A stretch of 56,166 nucleotides of DNA. Origin: Reyranella sp. (GTDB taxonomy: Bacteria; Pseudomonadota; Alphaproteobacteria; Reyranellales; Reyranellaceae). Of the stretch, positions 26,208 through 34,436 are shown piece after piece; position 1 is the first letter of the stretch, and every line of letters begins with the position of its first letter. The stretch is from NCBI GenBank assembly GCA_022844015.1, contig JALHMO010000016.1:1-56166 (forward strand), given 5' to 3'. Under the pieces are notes generated by a model. The model saw only the letters and a program-made list of their open reading frames with translations, ran no database searches and had not been told where the DNA came from. The position numbers were made by a program, and so were the translations under genes.

Positions 26208-26624
26208 ATGCAGTTTCCCGTAGCTCTCCTCCACAACAAGGGCGGCGGAGTCACCGTCACCTTTCCCGACATCCCCGAAGCGATCAGTGAAGGGGACACC
26301 GAGGCCGAGGCGCTGGCCCACGCCCGTGATGCCCTCGTGTCGGCACTCGACTTCTACTTCGAGGACCGTCGTCCCGTGCCGCCGCCCTCGCGCCCCAAGC
26401 GGGGCCAGAAGCTCGTGGAGCTTCCCGCGAGCCTCGCCGCCAAGGTGCTGCTGTTGAACGAGCTGGTTCGGCAAAATGTGCGGCCGGCCGAGCTCGCGCG
26501 CCGGCTCGGCACGACACCGCAAGAGGTGAACCGGCTGACCGACGTGCGTCACACCACGCGCATCGACGGCATTGCCGCAGCCCTCCACGCGCTCGGCAAG
26601 CGACTCGACTTCCGCGTTCTCTGA
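26208..26624 (+). CDS. hicB: HicB-type antitoxin
   Basis: 138 residues. The N-terminal half (VALLHNKGGGVTVTFPDIPE, EGDTEAEALAHARDAL) is the HicB partial-RNase-H fold that binds the toxin. The C-terminal half (RPAELARRLGTTPQEVNRL, then TRIDGIAAALHALGKRLDF) is an Xre-like helix-turn-helix for DNA binding. The two-domain form fits the palindromic operator upstream of hicA. The toxin gene is first, as usual for hicAB. Confidence 0.88.
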   Translation: MQFPVALLHNKGGGVTVTFPDIPEAISEGDTEAEALAHARDALVSALDFYFEDRRPVPPPSRPKRGQKLVELPASLAAKVLLLNELVRQNVRPAELARRLGTTPQEVNRLTDVRHTTRIDGIAAALHALGKRLDFRVL

Positions 26625-26697
26625 CGCAACGGGTGCTTGATCATGGAAATTCCTTGCTCGACGCTCACCTCTCGCCAGCACAGGATAGCCCGAACGT

Positions 26698-26777
26698 TCA
26701 TGCTCTTCCGGACCGCGACCATCCTGCTCGCTCGAGCTCATGAGCGAGCAGGATGCTCGCGGTCCGGAAGAGCATGA
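26698..26777. repeat. long near-perfect inverted repeat (36-bp arms)
   Basis: Left arm 26698-26733 and right arm 26742-26777 pair along 36 bases with a single mismatch; the loop is the 8 bases GAGCTCAT. Arms begin TCATGCTCTTCCGGACCGCG and end CGCGGTCCGGAAGAGCATGA. It lies between hicB and the DUF924 gene and does not match repeat families A to D. There is no T run, so it is not a simple terminator. It may be a tiny palindromic element or a processed RNA hairpin. Confidence 0.85.
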
Positions 26778-26801
26778 CATGCCTATCCTTGGTGCGCCTC
26801 C

Positions 26802-27380
26802 ATGACCGACAATCCCTCGATCCGCGACATCCTCGATTTCTGGTTCCTGCCGCTCGACCATCCCGAGCACGGCAAGCTGCGCGAGGGAGTCTGGTGGAAG
26901 GCGCCGCCCGAGGTCGATGCCGAGATCGGCCGGCGCTTCGGCGCGGCGCTCGAGCGGGCGGTCGGCGGCGCGTTCGATCACTGGCGGCGCTCGCCCGACG
27001 GCGCGCTGGCGCTGATCATCCTGTGCGACCAGTTCCCGCGCCACATCCACCGCCGCACGGCACGTGCCTTCTGCGGCGACCCCAAGGCGCGGGAGACCGC
27101 CCGCTACGCGCTGGCGCGCGCCTACCCTGCGGCATTCGACATCTTCATGCGCGGCTTCTTCTTCCTGCCGTTCGGGCACAGCGAGGTGCTGGCCGACCAG
27201 GAGCTGGCCTGCGCGCTCTACTCGGCCTTCCGGGACGAGGAGTCGCTGAAGCACGCCATCGAGCATCGCGACATCGTCGGCCGCTTCGGCCGCTTCCCGC
27301 ATCGCAACGAGGTGCTCGACCGCGTCTCCACCGGGGAAGAGCTCGAGTATCTCAAGACGGCGAACCGCTTCGGGCAATGA
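26802..27380 (+). CDS. DUF924 family protein
   Basis: 192 residues: [20 protein letters not shown] at the start and the core [20 protein letters not shown], which is the highly conserved stretch of this family, then [20 protein letters not shown] and [13 protein letters not shown]. The family is all-helical (TPR-like) and of unknown function, common in proteobacteria and eukaryotes. The stop side overlaps the end of the convergent macrodomain gene by 29 bases. No ribosome site stands out before the ATG. Confidence 0.88.
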   Translation: MTDNPSIRDILDFWFLPLDHPEHGKLREGVWWKAPPEVDAEIGRRFGAALERAVGGAFDHWRRSPDGALALIILCDQFPRHIHRRTARAFCGDPKARETARYALARAYPAAFDIFMRGFFFLPFGHSEVLADQELACALYSAFRDEESLKHAIEHRDIVGRFGRFPHRNEVLDRVSTGEELEYLKTANRFGQ

Positions 27381-27864
27381 CCGCGCGGTAGAGCGCCGCC
27401 ATGTCGGCCCCGAAGCAGCAGAAGATCACGCGCTCCAGCCTGCCCGCCCCGGCGCGCACCTCGCGCACGGCGATCTCGGTCGCGGGTTCCCCGGGGTAGC
27501 CGAAGATGCCGGTCGAGATCGCCGGGAAGGCGATGCTCGCCAGCCCATGCCGCTCGGCCAGCGCCAGGCTGTTGCGATAGCAGCGCGCCAGCAGCGCGGG
27601 CTCTCCCGCCGTCCCGCCATGCCACACCGGTCCGACCGCATGGATGACGTGGCGTGCCGTCAACCGATAGCCGCGGGTGATCCTCGCCTCGCCAGTCGGG
27701 CAGCCTCCCAGGGTCAGGCACTCGGCCAACAGCTCGGGGCCGGCGGCCCGGTGGATCGCGCCACAGACGCCACCGCCTGCAAGAAGCTGCTCGTTCGCTG
27801 CGTTGACGATCGCATCGACGTCGAGGCGGGTGATGTCTGCCTCGACGACCTCGATGCGGTCCAT
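27352..27864 (-). CDS. macrodomain protein, likely O-acetyl-ADP-ribose/ADP-ribosyl hydrolase
   Basis: 170 residues from the ATG at 27864: [20 protein letters not shown]. Macrodomain signatures are [19 protein letters not shown] (ADP-ribose pocket with the Asn-Ala-Ala-Asn motif and glycine loop) and [16 protein letters not shown] (phosphate loop). Size and motifs match YmdB/MacroD-type enzymes that remove ADP-ribose from acidic side chains or deacetylate O-acetyl-ADP-ribose. Cytosolic. The 3' end overlaps that of the DUF924 gene. The DUF882 gene lies 31 bases upstream on the same strand, so co-transcription is possible. Confidence 0.9.
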   Translation of the reverse strand: MDRIEVVEADITRLDVDAIVNAANEQLLAGGGVCGAIHRAAGPELLAECLTLGGCPTGEARITRGYRLTARHVIHAVGPVWHGGTAGEPALLARCYRNSLALAERHGLASIAFPAISTGIFGYPGEPATEIAVREVRAGAGRLERVIFCCFGADMAALYRAVIARSGSPS

Positions 27865-27895
27865 GATCGTATCCGGCAGGCCGCGGCCGGGCTGG

Positions 27896-28606
27896 CTACC
27901 AGTAGCGAACCGGGCCGGTGTCCAGATGGACGAACCCGGAGCGCGGATAGAAGCCGACCCCGCCCATGTTGAGCGAGCGGGCGGCCTGGCGGATCTGATA
28001 GGCCGAGACGCCGGGGAACACGACATCCATGGCGTTGCCGTTGATATGCTGGCTGTCGGACGCGACGCCGCGGCTGACGCTCGCCAGCCAGGCGTTGGTC
28101 GTCGGCGAGCGGAAGGCCGACAGCACCTCGACAGTGCCACTGAAGCCCGCCGTGTTCATGGTGTGCCACAGCACATCGAACAGCAGCGGATCCATCTCGG
28201 TCTGCTCGTTCTCGCGCCAGTCGCGCAGGAAGTGGTTCAGCTTGTCCAGCGCCGCGCGCTGGTAGCTGCCGCTCGACCAGTAGGTCACCGAGAGGGTCTC
28301 GCCGGTATTGGCGTTCACCAGGCTCAGGGTGCGCGGGCTCGTCGTGTCGAGCACCGGTGGCGGAGGTGGAGGGGCTGAGAGATTGAAGCCGCCATAGCGG
28401 CCCGCAGCCCGGACGGCTTTCTGGGGAATCGCTTTCTGAGGGGGGCGCTGGGCAGATCGGCGGGGGGCTGCCTTCTGCACAACTGGTTTCTTTGCTTGTA
28501 TCTTCGTCGTCGGCTTGATGGTGCCGGTATTCCTGGAAGTCGTCTGGGCTACACTCGTACCGGTGAAAACCAGAGCAACTGCCAAGCCCAACACGAAGCT
28601 CCGCAT
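27896..28606 (-). CDS. DUF882/peptidase M15-like murein hydrolase, exported
   Basis: 236 residues from the ATG at 28606 ([16 protein letters not shown]), with TTGAGG upstream; it has a Sec signal peptide with a cut site near SVAQT. A basic, proline- and lysine-rich linker follows to about residue 75 with a seven-proline run, then the zinc carboxypeptidase-like domain: [13 protein letters not shown] (His187, Asp194) and GFVHLDTG (His227), the zinc ligands of the YcbK/MepK group. It probably cuts peptide cross-links in the periplasm. Confidence 0.87.
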   Translation of the reverse strand: MRSFVLGLAVALVFTGTSVAQTTSRNTGTIKPTTKIQAKKPVVQKAAPRRSAQRPPQKAIPQKAVRAAGRYGGFNLSAPPPPPPVLDTTSPRTLSLVNANTGETLSVTYWSSGSYQRAALDKLNHFLRDWRENEQTEMDPLLFDVLWHTMNTAGFSGTVEVLSAFRSPTTNAWLASVSRGVASDSQHINGNAMDVVFPGVSAYQIRQAARSLNMGGVGFYPRSGFVHLDTGPVRYW

Positions 28607-28645
28607 TACGGCCTCAATTGTTGCATTTATGCCACACACTTCATA

Positions 28646-30067
28646 TCAGAGACCCATTCCCGACACAAAGGCAAAATCCCGATCGCGCGCCGAGGCGAGC
28701 GAGACGACCTCGCCGATCATGCAGAGACTGGGACCATCGAGCCGGGCGCGGCTCGCCAGACGGTCGATCGTCGCCAGCGTACCGACCACGCGGCGCTCGC
28801 GGCTGGTCGTGCCGTTGGCGATCACCACCGCCGGCGTGCTCGCCGGGAGCCCGTGCTCGATCATGCGCGCGGCGATCACCGGCAGGCTGCCGGCGCCCAT
28901 GTAGATCACCACCGTCTGGCGCGGCCGCGCCAGCATCGGCCAGTCGAGATCGACCGTGCCGTCCTTCAGGTGCCCGGTGACGAGCACGCAGGCCTGGGCG
29001 TGGTCGCGATGCGTGAGCGGGATGCCCGTTCCCGCGGCACAACCCAAGGCTGCCGTCACGCCGGGCACGATCTCGACCGCGATGCCGGCCGCCACGAGGG
29101 CCTGCATCTCCTCGCCGCCCCGGCCGAACACGAAGGGGTCGCCGCCTTTCAGGCGCACGACGCTCTTGCCGGCGCGCGCCTCGGCGACCAGCAGGTCGTT
29201 GATCTCGGCCTGCGGCAGGCAATGCTGGCCGCGCCGCTTGCCCACGTAGATCCGCTCGGCGTCGCGCCGCACCATGGCGAGGATCTCGGCCGACACCAGG
29301 CGGTCGTAGACCACGATGTCGGCACCCTGCAGCAGGCGATGCGCCTTGATCGTCAGCAGGTCGGGATCGCCCGGACCGGCGCCGACGAGATGGACCATGC
29401 CCTGCTCGCGGAAAGCCGCCGATCGATCCTGGCAGCGCGTCGCGTCGAGCTGGCGGATCAGCTCGCGCCGGGCGCCGAACTCGTCCCCGGCCAATGCCAT
29501 GTCGGCGATGCGGCCCTCGAGCACGCGATCCCAGAAGCGCCGGCGCACCCGCGGCTCGTCGAGCGTGCGGCGAACCTGCTCGCGGAAGATCTCGGCGAAG
29601 CGCGCGAGGCGGCCGATGGTCGCCGGCAGGGTGCGCTCGATCTCGGCGCGCAGGCGGCGCGCCAAAGCCGGCGCCGCGCCGTCGGTCGAGATGGCGATGG
29701 TGATCGGCGCGCGGTCGACGATCGCCGGCATGATGAAGCTCGACAGCGCCGGCCGGTCGACGACGTTGACCGGCAGGCAGCGCTGGCGGGCGGCATGCGC
29801 GACGCGCGCCTGCAGCGCCTCGTCGTCGGTGGCGACGATGACCAGCGACATGCCGTCCAGCATGTCGTCGTCGAAGTCGCGGCCGATCCAGGTCACCGCG
29901 CCGTCGGCGATGAGTTGCGCGATCTCGCCCACGACCTTGTCGGCGATCAGGATCACGCGCGCGCCGGCCGACAGCAGAAGCTCGGTCTTGCGCGCCGCCG
30001 CCTCGGTGCCGCCGACGACCAGGACGTGGCGGTCCTGCAGGGCGAGGAACAGGGGAAAGCGCCGCAT
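28646..30067 (-). CDS. cysG: siroheme synthase (precorrin-2 dehydrogenase/ferrochelatase plus uroporphyrinogen-III methyltransferase)
   Basis: 473 residues from the ATG at 30067, one base after the nasA stop. N-terminal module: RHVLVVGGTEAAARKTELLL (NAD site) with the dimerisation part to about residue 215. C-terminal SUMT module: VHLVGAGPGDPDLLTIKAH, VVRLKGGDPFVFGRGGEE, AALGCAAGTGIPLTHRD and VIYMGAG. The trifunctional enzyme makes siroheme from uroporphyrinogen III; siroheme is the cofactor of the NirA nitrite reductase encoded upstream, which explains its place at the end of the nitrate operon. Confidence 0.93.
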   Translation of the reverse strand: MRRFPLFLALQDRHVLVVGGTEAAARKTELLLSAGARVILIADKVVGEIAQLIADGAVTWIGRDFDDDMLDGMSLVIVATDDEALQARVAHAARQRCLPVNVVDRPALSSFIMPAIVDRAPITIAISTDGAAPALARRLRAEIERTLPATIGRLARFAEIFREQVRRTLDEPRVRRRFWDRVLEGRIADMALAGDEFGARRELIRQLDATRCQDRSAAFREQGMVHLVGAGPGDPDLLTIKAHRLLQGADIVVYDRLVSAEILAMVRRDAERIYVGKRRGQHCLPQAEINDLLVAEARAGKSVVRLKGGDPFVFGRGGEEMQALVAAGIAVEIVPGVTAALGCAAGTGIPLTHRDHAQACVLVTGHLKDGTVDLDWPMLARPRQTVVIYMGAGSLPVIAARMIEHGLPASTPAVVIANGTTSRERRVVGTLATIDRLASRARLDGPSLCMIGEVVSLASARDRDFAFVSGMGL

Positions 30068-30068
30068 C

Positions 30069-32702
30069 TCATGCCACCTTTCGCGGCCGCGCCGCGCGCA
30101 GGAGGGCGCGAATCTCGGGCCGGCAGGAGCCGCAATTGGTGCCGGCGTGCGTGCGGGCGCCGATCTCGGCGAAGCTCGTCGCGCCGCCGGCGATCGCCGC
30201 CGCGACAGCGGCGTGGGAGACCCCGAAGCAGGCGCAGATCTCGCCGCCCCGGCCGGCGGCTTCGCCGCCCAGCAGCAGGGAGGCACGCTGCCCGTCGTCG
30301 AGACGAGCGAGCGCCATGAACGGCGCCAGGCGATCGCGCATCGATCCGTCGTGCACCGCGCCGAGCGACAGCACCGCTTCCAGCCGGCCGTCGGCGATGA
30401 CGGCCGCGGTGCCGTTCTGCCCGTCGACCCAGGGCCCGGGATTGGTGGCGCGCAGCGCGGCGGAGAGCGCCTGTCGCGCGGCCTCGATCGGCTGGTCGCC
30501 AGCCAGCAGCCAGGCGTGATGGCCGGCGCCTTTGATCCGTACCCAATATGGCAAGTCGGGCATCATGACCGGCCGCCGAGCGAGAATCGTGCCATGCCAT
30601 GCGACATTCATGTGACGGATCGCGATCGGCGTATGCTTGAGCTCGGGTTGGCCGGAAATCGGATCGACCGCCGGATTGACTGCAGCGTTGATGCGACCTG
30701 CTCGTGACAGTTGCGCCGTCCAGTGCATGGGCACGAACGCTTCGCCAGCGCACACCGTGTCCGTCACGTGAACGCGCAAGGCTGCCTGTCCCCAGGCACT
30801 CGACACGACGGCGATGTCGCCGTCGGCCAGGCCTTGGACGCGGGCATCGTCGGGATGCAGCTCGAGCGTCGGTTCCGGGCGATGGCCGGCGAGACGGACC
30901 GAGCGCCCGGTGCGGGTCATGGTGTGCCACTGGTCGCGCACCCGCCCGGTGTTCAGCCGGATCGGCCGGGCCTCGTCGGGCGCATGCGCGGGCGCGCGCG
31001 GCGTCACGGCGACGAACCGGGCGCGACGGTCGGCGTGGAAGAAGTCGCCGTCGGCGAAAAAGCGCCCACCCGGATCGCCGCCGGCCGGCGCCGGCCAGAC
31101 GAACGGCGTCAGCCGATCGTAGGCGGCATCGTCGATTCCAGCCTTCGCCCCGATATCGAAGTCGCGCCGGCCGCCGTTCTCGAACGCCGCCCCGTTCTCG
31201 AAAGCGGAAAGAGCAGCATGCTCGCGGAAGATGTCGGCGACGCCCCGCCAGGCAAAGGCCTCGCCATGGCCGAGGCGGCGCGCGACCTCGGAGACGATCC
31301 ACCAATCCTGCCGCGCCTCGCCGGGCGCCGGCAGGAAGGGCCGCTGCCGCGAGATGCAGCGCTCGGAGTTGGTGACGGTGCCGTCCTTCTCGCCCCAAGC
31401 GAGCGCCGGCAGGCGGATGCGGCAGGCATCGACCGTGTCGCTGGCCCGCACGGCCTCCGACACGATCGACAGCTCGCAGCGGGCGAGCGCGTCGCGCACG
31501 CGATCGGCATCGGGCAGGCTGACGACCGGGTTGGTCGCCATGATCCACACCGCCTTGATCTCGCCGCGACCAACTGCGTCGAACAGGTCGACCGCCTTCA
31601 GGCCCGGCCGCGTCGCCATGCGCGACGCGCGCCAGAAGCGCCCGACCCGCGCGATGTCGGCCGGCGTGAACTCCATGTGCGCGGCGAGCGTGTTGGCGAG
31701 CGCCCCGACCTCGCGCCCGCCCATGGCATTGGGCTGGCCGGTGATCGAGAACGGCCCCATGCCGGGCCGGCCGATGCGGCCGGTCAGCAGATGGCAGTTG
31801 ATCAGCGCGTTGACCTTGTCGACCCCGGCGCTCGACTGGTTGACGCCCTGCGAGTAGAGCGTGACGGCCCTCTCGGTCGTGGCGAACCATTCGAAGAAGG
31901 TGGCAACGTCGCCGGCCGGCAGGCCGCACTGGCCGACGTCGCTCGCCCTCGCGGCAGCGAGCGCATCGTCGAGGCCGTGCGTGTGCTGCGACACGAACGA
32001 GGCCGCGCGCATGTTGCGCCGGTCGAGCTCGGCCAGCAGGGCGTTGAACAGGGCGACGTCGCTGCCCGGCTTCAGCGCGAGATGAAGATCGGCGATGTCG
32101 CAGGTCTCGGTACGCCGCGGATCGATCACCACGACCTTGAGCTGCGGCCGCGCATGCTTGGCCGCCTCGAGGCGCTGGAACAGGACCGGATGGCACCAGG
32201 CGAGGTTGCTGCCGACCAGCACCACGAGGTCGGCCACCTCGAAGTCCTCGTAGAGACCCGGCACCGTGTCGCTGCCGAAGGCGCGCTTGTGGCCGGCCAC
32301 CGACGAGGCCATGCAGAGCCGCGAGTTGGTGTCGATGTTGGCGGTGCCGATGAACCCCTTGATCAGCTTGTTGGCGGCGTAATAGTCCTCGGTCAGCAGC
32401 TGGCCCGAGACATAGAACGCGACGGCGTCGGGCCCGTGACGGGCGACGACGTCGCCGATCCCCTGCGCCACCGCATCGAGCGCGCGCTCCCACGACACGC
32501 GCCGGCCGTCGATCTCGGGATGCAGCAGCCGGTCCTCGAGCGCCAAGGTCTCGCCCAGCGCTGCTCCCTTGGAGCACAGGCGGCCGTGATTGGCGGGATG
32601 CGCGTGATCGCCGGCAATCGCCGCCCCGCCCCTGCTGTCGGGCGTCGCGACGACGCCGCAGCCGACGCCGCAGTAGGGGCAGGTGGTGTGGATGGGGGTC
32701 AT
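30069..32702 (-). CDS. nasA: assimilatory nitrate reductase catalytic subunit
   Basis: 877 residues without a signal peptide, hence cytosolic. An N-terminal [4Fe-4S] site: Cys8, Cys11, Cys15, Cys43 (CPYCGVGCGV and GRLCSKG). Then the molybdopterin domains (FIGTANIDTNSRLCMASSVA with the Mo-ligand region, MGPFSITGQPNAMGGREVG, ATNPVVSLPDA) and the dinucleotide-binding domain (LNTGRVRDQWHTMTRTG). At the C-terminus is an extra BFD-like [2Fe-2S] domain with paired Cys near 823/825 and 857/860 (CACFGV, CGSC). This matches the NasA/NarB form with an appended cluster. It reduces nitrate to nitrite with electrons from the reductase encoded upstream. cysG starts right after it; a repeat separates it from the reductase gene. 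Confidence 0.94.
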   Translation of the reverse strand: MTPIHTTCPYCGVGCGVVATPDSRGGAAIAGDHAHPANHGRLCSKGAALGETLALEDRLLHPEIDGRRVSWERALDAVAQGIGDVVARHGPDAVAFYVSGQLLTEDYYAANKLIKGFIGTANIDTNSRLCMASSVAGHKRAFGSDTVPGLYEDFEVADLVVLVGSNLAWCHPVLFQRLEAAKHARPQLKVVVIDPRRTETCDIADLHLALKPGSDVALFNALLAELDRRNMRAASFVSQHTHGLDDALAAARASDVGQCGLPAGDVATFFEWFATTERAVTLYSQGVNQSSAGVDKVNALINCHLLTGRIGRPGMGPFSITGQPNAMGGREVGALANTLAAHMEFTPADIARVGRFWRASRMATRPGLKAVDLFDAVGRGEIKAVWIMATNPVVSLPDADRVRDALARCELSIVSEAVRASDTVDACRIRLPALAWGEKDGTVTNSERCISRQRPFLPAPGEARQDWWIVSEVARRLGHGEAFAWRGVADIFREHAALSAFENGAAFENGGRRDFDIGAKAGIDDAAYDRLTPFVWPAPAGGDPGGRFFADGDFFHADRRARFVAVTPRAPAHAPDEARPIRLNTGRVRDQWHTMTRTGRSVRLAGHRPEPTLELHPDDARVQGLADGDIAVVSSAWGQAALRVHVTDTVCAGEAFVPMHWTAQLSRAGRINAAVNPAVDPISGQPELKHTPIAIRHMNVAWHGTILARRPVMMPDLPYWVRIKGAGHHAWLLAGDQPIEAARQALSAALRATNPGPWVDGQNGTAAVIADGRLEAVLSLGAVHDGSMRDRLAPFMALARLDDGQRASLLLGGEAAGRGGEICACFGVSHAAVAAAIAGGATSFAEIGARTHAGTNCGSCRPEIRALLRAARPRKVA

Positions 32703-32717
32703 GGCCCACTCATTTTT

Positions 32718-32844
32718 CCTCCCCAGCGAAGCTGGGGAGGTGTCGCCGTCTTAGGCGACGGAGGGGTCATGAGCCCCAGTCTCGCTGCCCATGACCCCTC
32801 CGCCCCGTATGACGGGGCACCTCCCCAGCGAAGCTGGGGAGGGG
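32718..32844. repeat. paired family D palindromes inside the nitrate operon
   Basis: CCTCCCCAGCGAAGCTGGGG at 32718 and CTCCCCAGCGAAGCTGGGGA near 32821 surround GGAGGGGTCATGAG and CATGACCCCTCCGCC arms. It occupies the 150-base gap between the reductase gene and nasA and must be transcribed with the operon. Confidence 0.78.
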
Positions 32845-32852
32845 GAATTGAA

Positions 32853-34436
32853 TCAATACACATCGCGCTGATACCGGCCGGCTTTGGCCAGGCCGTCGAG
32901 CCAGGCCTTGGCGTCGGCGCCCTTGCCGCCGTGCTCGGCGGCGATGGCGAGCAGCGTGTCCTCGACGTCCTTGGCCATGCGCCGGGCGTCGCCGCAGACG
33001 TAGAAGTGCGCGCCGGAATCCAGCCACTGCCACAGCTCGGCGGCGTTCTCGCGCATGCGTTGCTGGACGTAGACCTTCTCCGCCTGGTCGCGCGAGAAGG
33101 CGAGGTCGAGCCGGTCGAGCACGCCACGGCGCTGCCAGTCGAGGATCTGATCCTCGTAGAGAAAATCGTTGGCGCGCTTCTGGTCGCCGAAGAACAGCCA
33201 GTTGCGGCCGCCTTTCTTCCCCGAAGCAGCGGCGCGCGCCTCGCGCTCCTCGAGGAAGGCGCGGAACGGCGCGATGCCGGTGCCCGGCCCGACCATGATG
33301 GCGGCGGCGGAGTCGTCGGCCGGTGGGGCAAAGCCATGGCTCTTCTGCACGAACACCGGCACGACGTCGCCCGGCTTGGCAAAGTCGGCGAGGTAGCATG
33401 AGCCGATGCCGGTGCGCTGGCGCTCGTTGCTGTCCCAGCGCACGGCCGATACGGTGAGATGCACCTCGCGCGGATGGGCCTTGGGCGACGAGGCGATCGA
33501 GTAGAGCCGCGGCTGCAGGCGGTCGAGCGATCTCAGGAGCCCGGGCAGCGACGGCATCACCGACGGGAACGCCATCAGGAGATCGAGCAGGTCGGCCTCG
33601 GCGAGCTCGGGCCGGCCCTCGCCGCGCGCCAGCGCCTGCAGCTGCAGGGCTTCCTCGCCGTCGAAGGCGCGCTCGGCCAGGAACAGCATGCTCTCGTCGC
33701 TCGGGCGGGCAATGTCGACCTTGCTGAGCAGCACCTGCCGCAAGGGAAGCGCCTCGCCGTCGTAGCCCACCATCTCCTCGCCGCTCGCGCCCAGGCGGTC
33801 GAGCACCGCCTGCACCAGCACCGGGTTCTTGCGGGCGAAGACGCCGAGGCTGTCGCCGGCCTCGTAGGTGACATCGGTCGTCGACAGGTCGAGCACGACA
33901 TGGCGCACGTCCTTTCCCGACCCGGGCCGATTGAGCGGATGGGCATCGACCAGGGTGGCGAGCGCCGGCCGGTCACGCGAGAAGCCGAGACTGCCCGCCG
34001 CCTTCACCGCCGGCGCGCCGGTCACGCCGCCGCGCTCCCCGTCGAGTCCCGCCATCAGCTCCTTGAGCTTGCGCTGGGTCTCCTTGCCGCCCGGCACGCA
34101 GCGGCCGAGATCGGCTTCGCCGCCAGACCATACCGCCTCGGCATAGGTCTGGCACAGGTAGCCGCACTGGCCGCAATCGAGCTGGGCCATCGCCGCCATG
34201 AGCCGTCGCTCGGGCTTGCGGTCACGGGCAAGCTCGAGCCGCTCGACCATCGCCAGCGAAGCATCGTGCCACGGGAAGTCTTCGTCCGGCTGGGCGGCTG
34301 CCGGCTCGGGCTGGCTGGCCGCGGCGCCGTCGATGCCGAGCCAGGCCGCGAAGAAGCCGTTCAGCCAGGCGCGCTGCTCGCTGCTGAACGGCGCGTTGTC
34401 GGGGATCAGCGACGGGATGGGCGTGACGGCGTTCAT
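32853..34436 (-). CDS. FAD/NADPH reductase of the CysJ type with an N-terminal FeS domain, nitrate/nitrite reductase partner
   Basis: 527 residues. Residues 1-115 are not a flavodoxin: they contain Cys88, Cys91, Cys95 and Cys113 (LDCGQCGYLCQTYAEA ... GRCVPGG), a probable [4Fe-4S] site. From about 160 the CysJ-like FAD/NADPH module follows: RHVVLDLSTTDVTYEAGDSL, RLYSIASSPKAHPREVHLTV (FAD), IMVGPGTGIAPFRAFLEER, GKKGGRNWLFFGDQKRAND (NADPH) and a C-terminal RDVY. It probably passes NADPH electrons through FAD and the cluster to NasA or NirA. The start overlaps the nirA stop by four bases. Such proteins are often annotated sulfite reductase alpha subunit; the nitrate context fits better. Confidence 0.82.
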   Translation of the reverse strand: MNAVTPIPSLIPDNAPFSSEQRAWLNGFFAAWLGIDGAAASQPEPAAAQPDEDFPWHDASLAMVERLELARDRKPERRLMAAMAQLDCGQCGYLCQTYAEAVWSGGEADLGRCVPGGKETQRKLKELMAGLDGERGGVTGAPAVKAAGSLGFSRDRPALATLVDAHPLNRPGSGKDVRHVVLDLSTTDVTYEAGDSLGVFARKNPVLVQAVLDRLGASGEEMVGYDGEALPLRQVLLSKVDIARPSDESMLFLAERAFDGEEALQLQALARGEGRPELAEADLLDLLMAFPSVMPSLPGLLRSLDRLQPRLYSIASSPKAHPREVHLTVSAVRWDSNERQRTGIGSCYLADFAKPGDVVPVFVQKSHGFAPPADDSAAAIMVGPGTGIAPFRAFLEEREARAAASGKKGGRNWLFFGDQKRANDFLYEDQILDWQRRGVLDRLDLAFSRDQAEKVYVQQRMRENAAELWQWLDSGAHFYVCGDARRMAKDVEDTLLAIAAEHGGKGADAKAWLDGLAKAGRYQRDVY

